Part shown: positions 1-8,666 of the stretch, piece by piece
How the letters are laid out: each line of letters begins with the position of its first letter
Numbering within the stretch: the stretch's first letter is position 1
NCBI GenBank assembly: GCA_964019425.1
Contig: OZ025816.1
Span: 248,001 to 312,000 of the forward strand
Source: Flectonema sp. DT1601
Lineage: Eukaryota; Euglenozoa; Diplonemea; Diplonemida; Diplonemidae
Direction: 5' to 3'
DNA length: 64,000 nt
Made by a program: the position numbers and the translations under genes
Notes under the pieces: generated by a model
What the model was told of the DNA's origin: nothing
The model's database searches: none
Seen by the model: only the letters and a program-made list of their open reading frames with translations

Positions 1-1344
1 AATAGAAGCTTGCGGTGCAAAGGTACTCACGGGACGTACCATAGCACGAAGTTGAACTGCCATTGCAGTTTCATCATCTTCTATCAATTCACGAAGTTCT
101 GATTGTTGTTTTTCTATCGCAATTCGTTCATCAAAAGATATTTTTTCTCGTTGATTTCGGACACGCTGCTTCTTTCTCTCACGAGCTTGAAGTCGACGTT
201 GCATATCCGATACGATGTCATCGTTAGACTGAGATGACTGGCCATTTAGTGTTGTGGGGTTCTTCGTTTGAAGAACTTGATTTGCAAAAATACTCCCACT
301 TCCACCTGCAACCACCTCCATAACATCTGCAACAGTAGAGCAAACAGTTGAGGACCTACTCGGGGGTAATGTTCCACTTTGAGATGAATGCCGTTGTCTT
401 TTTGGTTGTAATTTTAATATCCGAACTGTTTCTAACAAATCTTGTCTCTCTTTCTCCCACAACGAACGCTCAGATAAGTGAATAGCTTTATCACTATTCC
501 AGTGTCTACGTATTGCATTGAGCTCATGTTTTAAATCAAACACCATTTGTTTAATTGGTGACGTAGGCGATGATATCGAAGTCGGTCGCGGAGGAGATGT
601 TCGAGGAGGAGTTCTGGTAGTTGGTTCAGTCCATTGTCTAGAAAGTATGTCGGAGTTTATTTTTTCTAATTGAGTAATTTCATCTCTCAAAGTATCGATT
701 TGTGATAGTAGTGAGAATTGCGTCTGTTTCCATTCAGAACGTTCTTTTTGAAAGTCTTGCTTGTTATCAAGCTCTGCAACTGCTCTTCTCCAACTGTGCT
801 CTCGTTCTTCAACAGCCCGCTCGACGGTGATGTAGTCTCTGTAGTATTGTTCTTCTCCAGATATGATTTCCCTCGCGCGGGTTTCATCGGCTTCCATCCA
901 ACCTCGTTCTCGGTTGCGTAGATCCGTTATTTCCATGTTGGCACGGTGTAACACACCTCTCAAATTCTCATTCTGAATCTTTAACGACAGTAAAACTGAT
1001 GGTTTTGATGCATCCTCGCGTTCTGAAGGAGCTACGGAGGCTTGCTGTGGTTGCGTAAATTGAACTGATGGAGGATGTGCATCAGCCACATGCTGATGTT
1101 GATGATTAGTATTCCTTGGAGGTGACAATGACGGTCCTCTTCCCTGAATAGGAATACCAAGCCTCTTAGCTGCTTTATGTTGGGGGCTTTTGACGTATGA
1201 AAAGTGACTCTTTTTGGGACCTCCGGCTAGCAGATCTCTAATTCTTTCCATTCTTGCCATGGGACTGTCATCCAAACTTTCAGTTCCGAATTGTTGATAA
1301 CCAGCTGAAGGAGTTCCTATTGTGGAATACTCATTTCTGTGCAT
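1..1344 (-). CDS. Coiled-coil protein, 3' end beyond window
   Basis: An open frame of 448 codons runs from an ATG at 1344 to the left edge without a stop, so the C-terminus is missing. I do not recognise the family. The N-terminal 110 residues are low-complexity and rich in Ser, Pro, Gln and His. Charged, Glu/Arg/Gln-rich helical stretches follow at about residues 118-230 (coiled-coil-like), then a Pro/Thr/Ser linker near 235-260, and further helical stretches at about 265-310 and 385-435. There is no signal peptide or membrane segment. A GTGAGT donor-like site at about positions 30-25 could mean that the last codons shown here are already intron. A structural or cytoskeletal role is only a guess from composition. 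Confidence 0.75.
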   Translation of the reverse strand, partial: MHRNEYSTIGTPSAGYQQFGTESLDDSPMARMERIRDLLAGGPKKSHFSYVKSPQHKAAKRLGIPIQGRGPSLSPPRNTNHQHQHVADAHPPSVQFTQPQQASVAPSEREDASKPSVLLSLKIQNENLRGVLHRANMEITDLRNRERGWMEADETRAREIISGEEQYYRDYITVERAVEEREHSWRRAVAELDNKQDFQKERSEWKQTQFSLLSQIDTLRDEITQLEKINSDILSRQWTEPTTRTPPRTSPPRPTSISSPTSPIKQMVFDLKHELNAIRRHWNSDKAIHLSERSLWEKERQDLLETVRILKLQPKRQRHSSQSGTLPPSRSSTVCSTVADVMEVVAGGSGSIFANQVLQTKNPTTLNGQSSQSNDDIVSDMQRRLQARERKKQRVRNQREKISFDERIAIEKQQSELRELIEDDETAMAVQLRAMVRPVSTFAPQASI

Positions 1345-1577
1345 TTTTATTTTGGTGTTGTGAGAGTTGGAAGACTAATGCAAAACCAACAACACCTGGA
1401 TGATTAAGTTAATTATTATTTTAAAGAAAATATAGGACTTCTTTTGAAAATTTAAAAAAAATTAAAAAACAAATATTGTGTAAAAAAAAACTTTTTATTA
1501 TTATTATTATTATTATTATGTTTTTTTTTCTTCTTTCTTTTTTTTCTTAAATCTTTTATGTACATCGCTATACTTTA

Positions 1578-1834
1578 TTAATCTATTTGGATTAGAGCAG
1601 GTACTGTTTTTTTTTTTTTTTTTTGAAAAGTTCACCTCATCGGTTATAATCCTGACATAGTAAAAAGAACACAAACATACCAGTAACCAACGCTGGGATA
1701 TAGTGGTGGTGATGATGCAATTGCGGTGCAGTCACATGCTGCCCCTTACCCGGTGCTGGCATAGCAGGTGCCTTACCAGGAGCTTTCGCTGACGCGTTTG
1801 GGATGTTCACTGCGAAATTATCAATTTGACCCAT
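1578..1834 (-). CDS. Small protein of unknown function, probably two exons
   Basis: An ATG at 1834 opens a frame rich in Ala, Pro, Gly and Lys that ends in a run of five His followed by a hydrophobic YIPALVT. At 1680 the frame meets a GTATGT donor like those of the other introns here. Splicing to the CAG at 1606-1604 (77-nt intron) gives a 59-residue protein ending VTVPALIQID. Reading through instead gives 65 residues. A nearer CAG would make a 29-nt intron, which seems too short. The leader before the ATG is a (CAA)n run plus A10, preceded by CTACTAACCAG, a merged branch-point and acceptor signal. No family is recognised. The conserved splice context is the main reason to call it a gene. Confidence 0.45.
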
Positions 1835-2671
1835 TTTTTTTTTTTGTTGTTGTTGTTGTTGTTGTCGTGTAGCTGGTTAGTAGGAAAACAAATATAAAAT
1901 ATTTATCAACCTCTTCCACTTAAAAGTCGGGTTGTCCTATCATTACCGTTTCAATGAGAAACATGGAGTGACCTGTTAGAAGACATAGAAAAACGAATAT
2001 GAAGATTTTTTTTCCCCTCAGGATTTTGAGATGTGGAAAAAATAAAATAAAGCACCACTCAGGGGCATCAGAGACCGTGAGTTAAAAATAAATAGAGATT
2101 CAAAAAAAAAAGAAAACAACGATGTAGGTACGAAACAGACTAGCCGCATTGTTGCCGATGCAGGTAGTAGTTTAAGCAACTTACACAAAGAATCAAGTCA
2201 ACTCGGGAGGAGAGGATGACACGCATCCATGAATTGCACCAAACAGGGGAACTCATTTTCTACTTTTTTTTTTTTTTTTTTTTCTTTTCTTTTTTTTTTT
2301 TGGTTTCATTCGTTCCTCCCAACCCCTACCTTTCCCCAAATTTTCTCAATTCAGACTTTTATTGTACGAGGGGCTTTTATAAGTTGCCTTCAAGAACATT
2401 GAAAAGCGTTGGACAACGTCTGGAAAAGTAAACAGAGCAGAGAGGGGATTCAAACAAAACAGCTCGTTGAGAACGTTCGCAGAGCTTTTTATTATTCTTT
2501 TTTTTTTTCTTTTTCTTTTTTTTTTTTTTTTTTTTGTAGTTCCTTATCTCTCTCATAATTCAAACACAAAATAAATAGAAAAGTGAAACAAGGCTAGTTA
2601 TTGAGTCAAGGTGAGACGATCACCAAGGTTCTTTTTTTTTTTTATTTTTTTTATGTTGGTCGGTATATTGT
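1835..2671. other. Intergenic stretch with homopolymer runs
   Basis: This stretch holds a (GTT)n/(CAA)n leader next to the small gene at its left and several T runs of 10-20 nt at about 2264-2300, 2498-2535 and 2631-2650. I see no coding signal on either strand; the forward 71-codon frame here is mostly poly-Phe from T runs. Confidence 0.6.
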
Positions 2672-2989
2672 TTAACGGTACATCTTAATCTTTCTGATCT
2701 GTCCCTCAGAATTGAACTTGAAGTCTCCAATGACAGACCAGTTCATCAGCAACTTCTTGACGGTACCTTTAACGCGGACCTTCTTCTCGTCAATCTTTGT
2801 TGGGGTTTCCCACTTTCCACTTGGTGGAGGGTGGGTGTCCAGGTATTTAGCCATGTTAGACTTTCCCTTAATAATACCGTCAGACATGTGGTTCAGCTCA
2901 AAGTCATCAGCAAGAAGAGCAACAATTCCCTTGTTGTCTTTCTTCATTCTCAGGTCCAAATACTTGGTGACGGCGTCAACGGAGGCCAT
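2672..2989 (-). CDS. NTF2-like (SnoaL-type) small protein
   Basis: A complete 105-residue frame. The order of elements suits the NTF2-like/SnoaL fold: an N-terminal helix (VDAVTKYLDLRMKKD), an ALLADDFELNH strand-turn, a GIIKGKSNMAKYL helix and then alternating strands ending in GQIRKIKMYR. Proteins of this fold are cone-shaped dimers with very different roles, from ligand binding to catalysis, so no reaction can be given. The length is at the short end for the fold. A pyrimidine tract ending TTTTTTTCTAAAG lies about 27 nt before the ATG, the acceptor-like context seen in front of most genes here. Family assignment is by pattern and moderately sure. Confidence 0.8.
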   Translation of the reverse strand: MASVDAVTKYLDLRMKKDNKGIVALLADDFELNHMSDGIIKGKSNMAKYLDTHPPPSGKWETPTKIDEKKVRVKGTVKKLLMNWSVIGDFKFNSEGQIRKIKMYR

Positions 2990-3167
2990 TGTTGTGGATA
3001 GGTTTGCAAATAAAGTCTTTAGAAAAAAAGAAAATATAAAATATCAAATTATGTTGCTTGCAAAAAGAAAATACAACCTTCAATACTGATTACTGTATTG
3101 AAGATGTTAAAGAACTGTAATCGTTCTTATTAAATGTAAATATATGTTAAGCATTAGTGAAGCCTTG

Positions 3168-3819
3168 TCATGCCGTATCAAAGCTCTCAAGGTATTCAAT
3201 CCATTCACCGCTATCATCACTTCCAGAAACCTTTGTCAGCAACGCACCATTTAAGTAAAATGTTGGAGTGCTCCAAACACCTAAACTAATACCACGTCTC
3301 TGACATGCTTTCATTGCATCGAGAGTGAGGTCGTCATCCATTAGGTCTGAAAGTTCTGATTGTGAAATTCCAAAATCAATTAAAAGAGATGAAAGCAACT
3401 GAAGCAAATCGATTGGTGACTTTGTCTTAAACTGCGAGTTACTAAAAGACGATTGGTTCTTAAATAAGACGTCGACGAATTCAAAGTATTTCGCTGGTCC
3501 AAATTTTCTTGAAACAACTTCCATAACTCTATGGCAGTCATACGCCTGTTGATGACCAACTTGAACGTATGGAACAAAGTGAAAACGGATTCCCTTAAAA
3601 TGGTCTAATACCTGTGTTTTTGGTCTCCTTTTTTTTTGTTCTTATGGTCATGATTTATTTTCCCTCTGTGCGACAGGCGATACATACCTGTCGGACAACA
3701 GGCCATGCCTTCTTACAATAAGGACACTGTACATCAATGAAGAACTCAAGAACCATTGATGGATTCTTACTTCCGGGTAAACTATACCCTGGAAACCTTC
3801 TTGGTACTGGTACAGACAT
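3168..3819 (-). CDS. DsbA-like thioredoxin-fold protein, two exons
   Basis: Exon 1 is 3819-3688 and exon 2 is 3611-3168, joined by a 76-nt intron (GTATGT...CACAG); both are in phase 0 and together give 191 residues. Exon 1 carries the redox motif CPYC (residues about 33-36) after a strand LEFFIDVQ. Exon 2 carries a helical insert and the cis-Pro loop WSTPTFYLNG typical of the thioredoxin/DsbA fold. The likely role is disulfide exchange or a related glutathione/thiol reaction. No signal peptide is evident, so a cytosolic or mitochondrial place cannot be decided. Taking the longest single frame alone would miss the catalytic half. A CATCAG acceptor lies 11 nt before the ATG. Confidence 0.88.
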
Positions 3820-4178
3820 ATTTAATGACTCTGATGAGATAATTTATAAAAACAAGAAAGTACACAAGTTCAAGTGTAACATGTCTCTCTGTACACAACA
3901 TGATTAGACCTGTCTAGTACGGTAAGGTTGTTAATTATCCACTCCGACAATAGTTAAAAAAATATATTTTTAAGAAACGAAACAGCTTTAAGTTAGTCAT
4001 CACCCAGCAGTTAACATCTTCCGAATATGTCTCTCTGTGGTCGGATAGTTTTCTGTGGTAGCCTTTTTTGATAGGCGAAACTCATGAATGAGTTAGATTA
4101 GGTGTAGAAGATCAGTGTGATGATCAGATCTAAATAAAATAATTGAATTAACGTAATCAGTAGACTCTTCACAACTGT
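3820..4178. other. Intergenic, nothing recognised
   Basis: About 360 bp between the DsbA-like and TPM genes, AT-rich, without long homopolymers. I see only the pyrimidine/CAG acceptor-like site just upstream of 3819. Confidence 0.6.
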
Positions 4179-4898
4179 TTACACTACCCAATCTAAGTCA
4201 CTACGAGGAGGAGGTGACGGAGCCTTAAATAATCTCACAAACTCCATTGCTGTAACAACAATAGTTGCTAACAACACCAACCAATGTCGGAATATTAAAT
4301 GAGAAATGAGGAGGCCGACCCATAAAAGTGGTTTCTTCTTACTCAATATTGGAGCTGAGACCGAAAAGATTGCCAACGTCATTAAAAATAATAAAACACC
4401 TGACCATGAATTCGACTGGTTCGAAACATCATGAACTTTCTTAAGCACATCCATTATAGCAGGTACGTAATTACGCTCCCTAAGATGAGGTTTTATTCCG
4501 TCAATAATCACATCAATGGTTCTGTCTGGCATTGTTTGGCAACGTAATTTCAATTTTCGATCTGCAACTGCCAACACAAAGAGTGCGCAGTCATCTGTAC
4601 AATTCCATCTGTGAGCCAGAGATGTGGAGAACTTGACAATTAAGTCACTGCCGATTTCACCTGATTCTTCCTCGTCTACCCATCCCTGTTCAGCAAACAT
4701 CTTTCCAACTACTGCTATGTAAGCATTGATTTTAAAATCAGCTATTAAAGATTCTACGAGTAACCTTTCACTTCCTAGTATCCCTTCTCTATCTGCCACG
4801 TGATGGTCTGGCTTTGCCAGTTCCCAATATTTTGTAGGTTGCACATTAGCGAGATCTAGTGCTCCAGCTGCCAACAGGAGGATGATGGCAGCCGACAT
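4179..4898 (-). CDS. TPM-domain membrane protein
   Basis: A 239-residue frame. An N-terminal hydrophobic segment (residues 2-16, AAIILLLAAGALDLA) looks like a signal peptide. The next part resembles the TPM domain: VADREGILGSERLLVESLI, a central strand AYIAVVGKM, and CALFVLAVADRKLKLRC before DVIIDGIKPHLRERNY. Two or three membrane-spanning segments follow (about 165-185 and 193-225), with a short Pro-rich cytosolic tail. TPM domains occur in plant thylakoid TLP18.3 (acid phosphatase), bacterial membrane proteins and metazoan MOLO-1, a receptor auxiliary protein. Here an endomembrane protein with a lumenal TPM domain is likely. The substrate is unknown. Confidence 0.75.
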   Translation of the reverse strand: MSAAIILLLAAGALDLANVQPTKYWELAKPDHHVADREGILGSERLLVESLIADFKINAYIAVVGKMFAEQGWVDEEESGEIGSDLIVKFSTSLAHRWNCTDDCALFVLAVADRKLKLRCQTMPDRTIDVIIDGIKPHLRERNYVPAIMDVLKKVHDVSNQSNSWSGVLLFLMTLAIFSVSAPILSKKKPLLWVGLLISHLIFRHWLVLLATIVVTAMEFVRLFKAPSPPPRSDLDWVV

Positions 4899-5232
4899 TT
4901 GTTAGTCTTTTATTGGTACCTCGCCTTTAGAAATAATTGATAATGAAGTATTTTTTTATGCCGCTGTTACCTGAACATTAAAGAAATGAAAAATAAAAAA
5001 ATATGAACCCTCTCTACAATGCCAAAAAGAGGCAAAAGAAAAAAAAAAATCTATTTCTAACAATAAAAAAAAGCATTTAACAAATTAAACATTACAAAAG
5101 TTTCGCCTAACATAAAAGATGGCCAAAAAAAAAAATAAATAAATAAATAAAAAGATCACGCTCCTATACTATAAAAATTAAACTCACAGCCTAAAGTACA
5201 AGTAGTGGTCCTCAATCTCTTACAAAATGATT
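4899..5232. other. Intergenic, A-rich
   Basis: About 330 bp with A runs and an (AAAT)n tract near 5133-5152, downstream of the PDZ gene on its own strand. No gene signal seen. Confidence 0.6.
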
Positions 5233-5788
5233 TCATCGCCATGGTGATGCTGATGGAGAAACAGGTGTCCTACCCAACTGCGAAGAATTCCTTCGGAGTT
5301 GCTGCACCGCAGAAGGAGATATGGAAGAGATACCCAACATTATTGTAACCAATTCTGGTTGACCTCCCTGATGCGATCTACAGACAGTCGCAGGAGTGTT
5401 TGGCTGAGCTTTCAGAGTAGCAGCCATAAAAGATGATCGAGTGTCTGTAGCAACTCCATTAAACGACAACAAACTATCTCCAGCTACTAAACCAGCTCCC
5501 TCAGCAGGTGAATTAGGAAGTACCGACAACACTGTAACACCTTGACCAGGACTCTTACCGTCGAGTATTTCTAAACCAACAACTGGAAATTGCTTCCCCG
5601 AAGAAGCTGCCGGAGTAGACTGATTTAGAATATTAACTGCGTTACTGGGTAACATTCCTAACGAAGGCTGTTGTTGGTTTAGTGGCTGATTGTTCAAAGC
5701 TATCTGAGGTTGTTGCTGCTGCTGTTGTTGCTGCTGCTGTTGTTGCTGCTGCTGTTGTTGCTGCTGCTGTTGTTGCTGCTGCTGTTGT

Positions 5789-5820
<32 letters not shown>

Positions 5821-6918
5821 TTGTTGTGAGTTGACTTGCTGATTATTTAATGAATGTTGAGGTGGCAGTATCTGTTGCTGCTGTTGCGGTGGTCCCTGAA
5901 AACCCAAAGACTTTCCCAACTTAGAAACAGCTACCGAAAGACCCTGAAAACACGGAAGCGCGTGTAGCACTTGTAACTTGTCTCTTGGACCTCCTTGGCA
6001 AGCCCAAATCACATCTGCCTTACTCAGTTCAAATAATTTATATAAGTTTTGCAACTCATCACCCCAAGCGATGGTGCATTGCTGAATGTAATTTTCAAAA
6101 GTCTGATTGAGCTCTACTCTTGTAACGCTTCCCTTCATGTTTTGATTTATAGTTTCAACGTTTTCCTCGACCTGTCTGATGCGATGATGAAGAACTCCTT
6201 CGTTCTCAGACTGCTCGTTATCGATTTTAGATGCGACGGTTGACATAGCACCAACAAGTTTCTTTTCTAATGTTTTTAAGTCTTTGCGTATTGATTCCGT
6301 TTCTGATTTTAACTCACCTGACGGCTGATCCTTTACTTGATTTTCAATTGATAACAACATTTTGTTGTGATGTCCAAGTTGTTTTTGTAAATCATCAGAC
6401 CCCGTGTATAACACATCTAATTTTTGTTCAATCAAAAACAAAGCTTGACTATGCTGATGTACTTGTATTGCGTTATCGTTGGTGACAGGATTTGGTTGTT
6501 GTTCAGTCGGTGATTCAATTTTTTGAATTTTTTCAACAAGTGATTGATTTATTGACATCCTCTCTGATAGAATATCATTCATACGCTCAACTCTATCCAG
6601 TCGTTCTTTTAATAATTTGAGTTGACTATCTACTTCATCAGAAGGATCTGATACAGGGCTTTCTGATGGAGTGCTTTCCAACTTGTTAGCACCCTGATAT
6701 TGCTTATACAGCAGGTTTATTGCTCTTTTCGTGTTGTCCATTTGTTTGTGCTGCGCTTCGACTATTTGTTCTAAATCTGAGACTCGTTTCTTAGTTCCGT
6801 CAGCTTCTCCTAACTTGCCAACCACTCCAACTAAAATATCGAGTAGCAAGTCAGGTCTGGTTAAGAGACCTCCAGCGCCTACATCTAGTAGTATTTTAAA
6901 AGACTCCTCGAAAGGCAT
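5233..6918 (-). CDS. Coiled-coil, polyglutamine and PDZ domain protein
   Basis: A 561-residue frame. Residues about 35-260 are heptad-like coiled coil (for example SDPSDEVDSQLKLLKERLDR). A middle segment of about 100 residues follows, then a Gln tract of about 40 residues (roughly 364-402). A PDZ domain at about 440-530 has the GLEILDG...GVTVLSVLPNSPAEGAGLVAGD pattern of a ligand-binding groove. A scaffold that oligomerises by coiled coil and binds a C-terminal peptide is the natural reading; the partner is unknown. Upstream, TTTTTTTTCTCTACAG lies 28 nt before the ATG. A further ATG (7027) with a GTAAGA donor occurs above it, but joining it to that acceptor puts the ATG out of frame. The call of start at 6918 is therefore kept. 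Confidence 0.88.
5710..5828 (-). repeat. 15-bp minisatellite encoding the polyglutamine tract
   Basis: The Gln run is written as a regular 15-bp unit (on the plus strand TTGTTGCTGCTGCTG) repeated about seven times, so CAG and CAA codons alternate in a fixed 3+2 order. That order points to growth by unit duplication rather than simple CAG slippage. Confidence 0.9.
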
Positions 6919-7536
6919 TTCTTTTTGTTATGCCGAATTACTGGACCTGTAGAGAAAAAAAATAAACTATAATTTTTAAAAAAAAAAAAAAAAATAATAA
7001 AAAACTTTCTTACGATTTTCAGACATACTAAGAAAATTGGAATTGCATGGGACGCCTTTGTTCATGTTGTTTCGCCATTTCTTTCATTTCTTTCCATTTC
7101 TTCATTGTGTTTTTATAAGCAGTTTTCTCTTTCTCAAAAATCTTTTTTTTTTTTTGTCATTATTTTATTGTCTTTTTCGACGTTTTCCTTATTTTGTCTT
7201 TCGAATTGTTTTTTTTTTTTTTTTTTTTTTCCTCTCCCCCCCCCAGTTCTTCGTATCTAAAAAAAAAATTAAAAAAAAGAAAGAAAGAAATAAGAGAAGA
7301 AAACTGAAATCCGTGACTCCACATTTATCCATTCGGGGATAAAGTCAATTGGTCTTGTTGTTTGTCGACCGAAATTGGTTTTCCGTCGTTCTCTTCGTCA
7401 TTTCCATTTCTTATACTTTTTTTTTTTATTTTTTTTGTTGATTTCCTCCTTATTTTTTCCCTCTTCTTCAGATGGTGTCTTGCAATTATTTTGTAAGACT
7501 ACTGATGGTGACATTTACTTCGCCACCACGCCTGGT

Positions 7537-7542
7537 GATTAG

Positions 7543-7575
<33 letters not shown>

Positions 7576-7582
7576 ATTAGTA
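7537..7582. repeat. T30 run between GATTAG direct repeats
   Basis: A pure run of 30 T (7545-7574) is flanked by GATTAGCATTTT-like and GATTAGTATTTT sequence, so GATTAG (7537-7542 and 7575-7580) is repeated on both sides. This looks like a target-site duplication around an inserted poly(A)/poly(T) tail. Confidence 0.4.
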
Positions 7583-8352
7583 TTTTGCTGCAAAATTACT
7601 AATTATTGCGAAACAATTTGTTTACAATTAATGAATTCATATCACTAACCGTGTATTTCTCCTTTTTTTGTCTCTATTTTTTTTAGAGGTGACAAAATAA
7701 ATTTTTTTTTTTTTTTTCTTCTTTAAAGTTCTCATTTTTCTTTATTTTTACTTTCTTCTTGGTTTTTTTCGCATATTTTTTTTTTTTTTTTTTGCCCGAA
7801 TGCCGAGCTTTGTGCGCTAAACTCGACATGAAGACTAACAACAATGTTGTGCAACAATTGTGAAAAAGGCAGGGTGAAAAAAAAACACGATTGACTCAGA
7901 GTGAGCGGTGGTAAGCAAGGCCAAAGCCAGGCTGTGACGAATATTTTGTGAGGAAAAAAAAAAAAAAAAAAAAGTGAGCTGCGCCTTTTATGTAGCAGTG
8001 AAAGTTACTACAACGCAACTAACTTTGTTAAGAAAAAAAAAAAGAAAAATAATAATTAAAAAAAAGAGTGGAACTGAAAAGGGACAAGCCCCGGTGAATG
8101 AGCTACTATAAAGCTGCAGGGAGGGCGGTGGGAGTGAAATAAAGCAAACGAGGAACTGGCAGCGTATCCTAAATTGTTGGGGCGAAAAAAATATGTAAAA
8201 ACTGCCAATAGAAGTTCGTTTTTTTTTCAGTATTGAAAATAAACTTGTACATTGGCAAGTCCTACGCGTCGCAACTCTTTTGGTCACCGCTTCGTGAAAT
8301 CTTTGTTTTTTTTTTTTTTAAAACAAAATAACGTATGTACGTCGAAACAAAT

Positions 8353-8580
8353 GTTTGTTGGTACAAGTCAAAGAAAAGTTAAATCTGAACCGTGAGGTGT
8401 ATCTCACAAATACAGATTAACTAAAGTAAACGATGAAAACTCCCCAAGAGACATTCTCGGAAAGTTAGTGACGCTCAGCAGGATGAACCCTTCAGAAATG
8501 ATGAAGTCTATTCTGAAATAAGATTTCTTTATTTATTATTATTATAATTTTTGGAATGGGGCTACCTACCACATGTAGTC
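8353..8580 (+). ncRNA. snRNA- or spliced-leader-RNA-like structured segment
   Basis: Four hairpins can be drawn by eye. The first pairs AGTTAAATCTG (8377-8387) with CAGATTAACT (8413-8422), one base bulged, and encloses GTGAG (8392-8396) paired with CTCAC (8403-8407). The second is GAGA-cat-TCTC near 8447-8457. The third is TTCAGAA (8491-8497) with TTCTGAA (8511-8517). An Sm-type site AATTTTTGG follows (8546-8554), and then GGCTAC (8560-8565) pairs with GTAGTC (8575-8580). Sm site plus 3' hairpin is the end of U1, U2, U4, U5 and SL RNAs. In the first hairpin, GAG|GTGTAT would be a splice donor, as SL RNAs have. No U1, U2, U4, U5 or U6 core motif was found. Ends and identity are uncertain. Confidence 0.35.
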
Positions 8581-8627
8581 AGGTATGATATTCTCGTAAT
8601 GAAAAGCAAAGGAGTGAGACAAGAGAG

Positions 8628-8666
<39 letters not shown>

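Noticed and set aside
8428-8517. C/D-box snoRNA reading of the segment with CGATGA, ATGATGA and CTGA
   Set aside because: Box spacing is wrong (the ATGATGA and CTGA boxes are only 8 nt apart) and no terminal stem joins the outer boxes; the Sm-site RNA model fits better.
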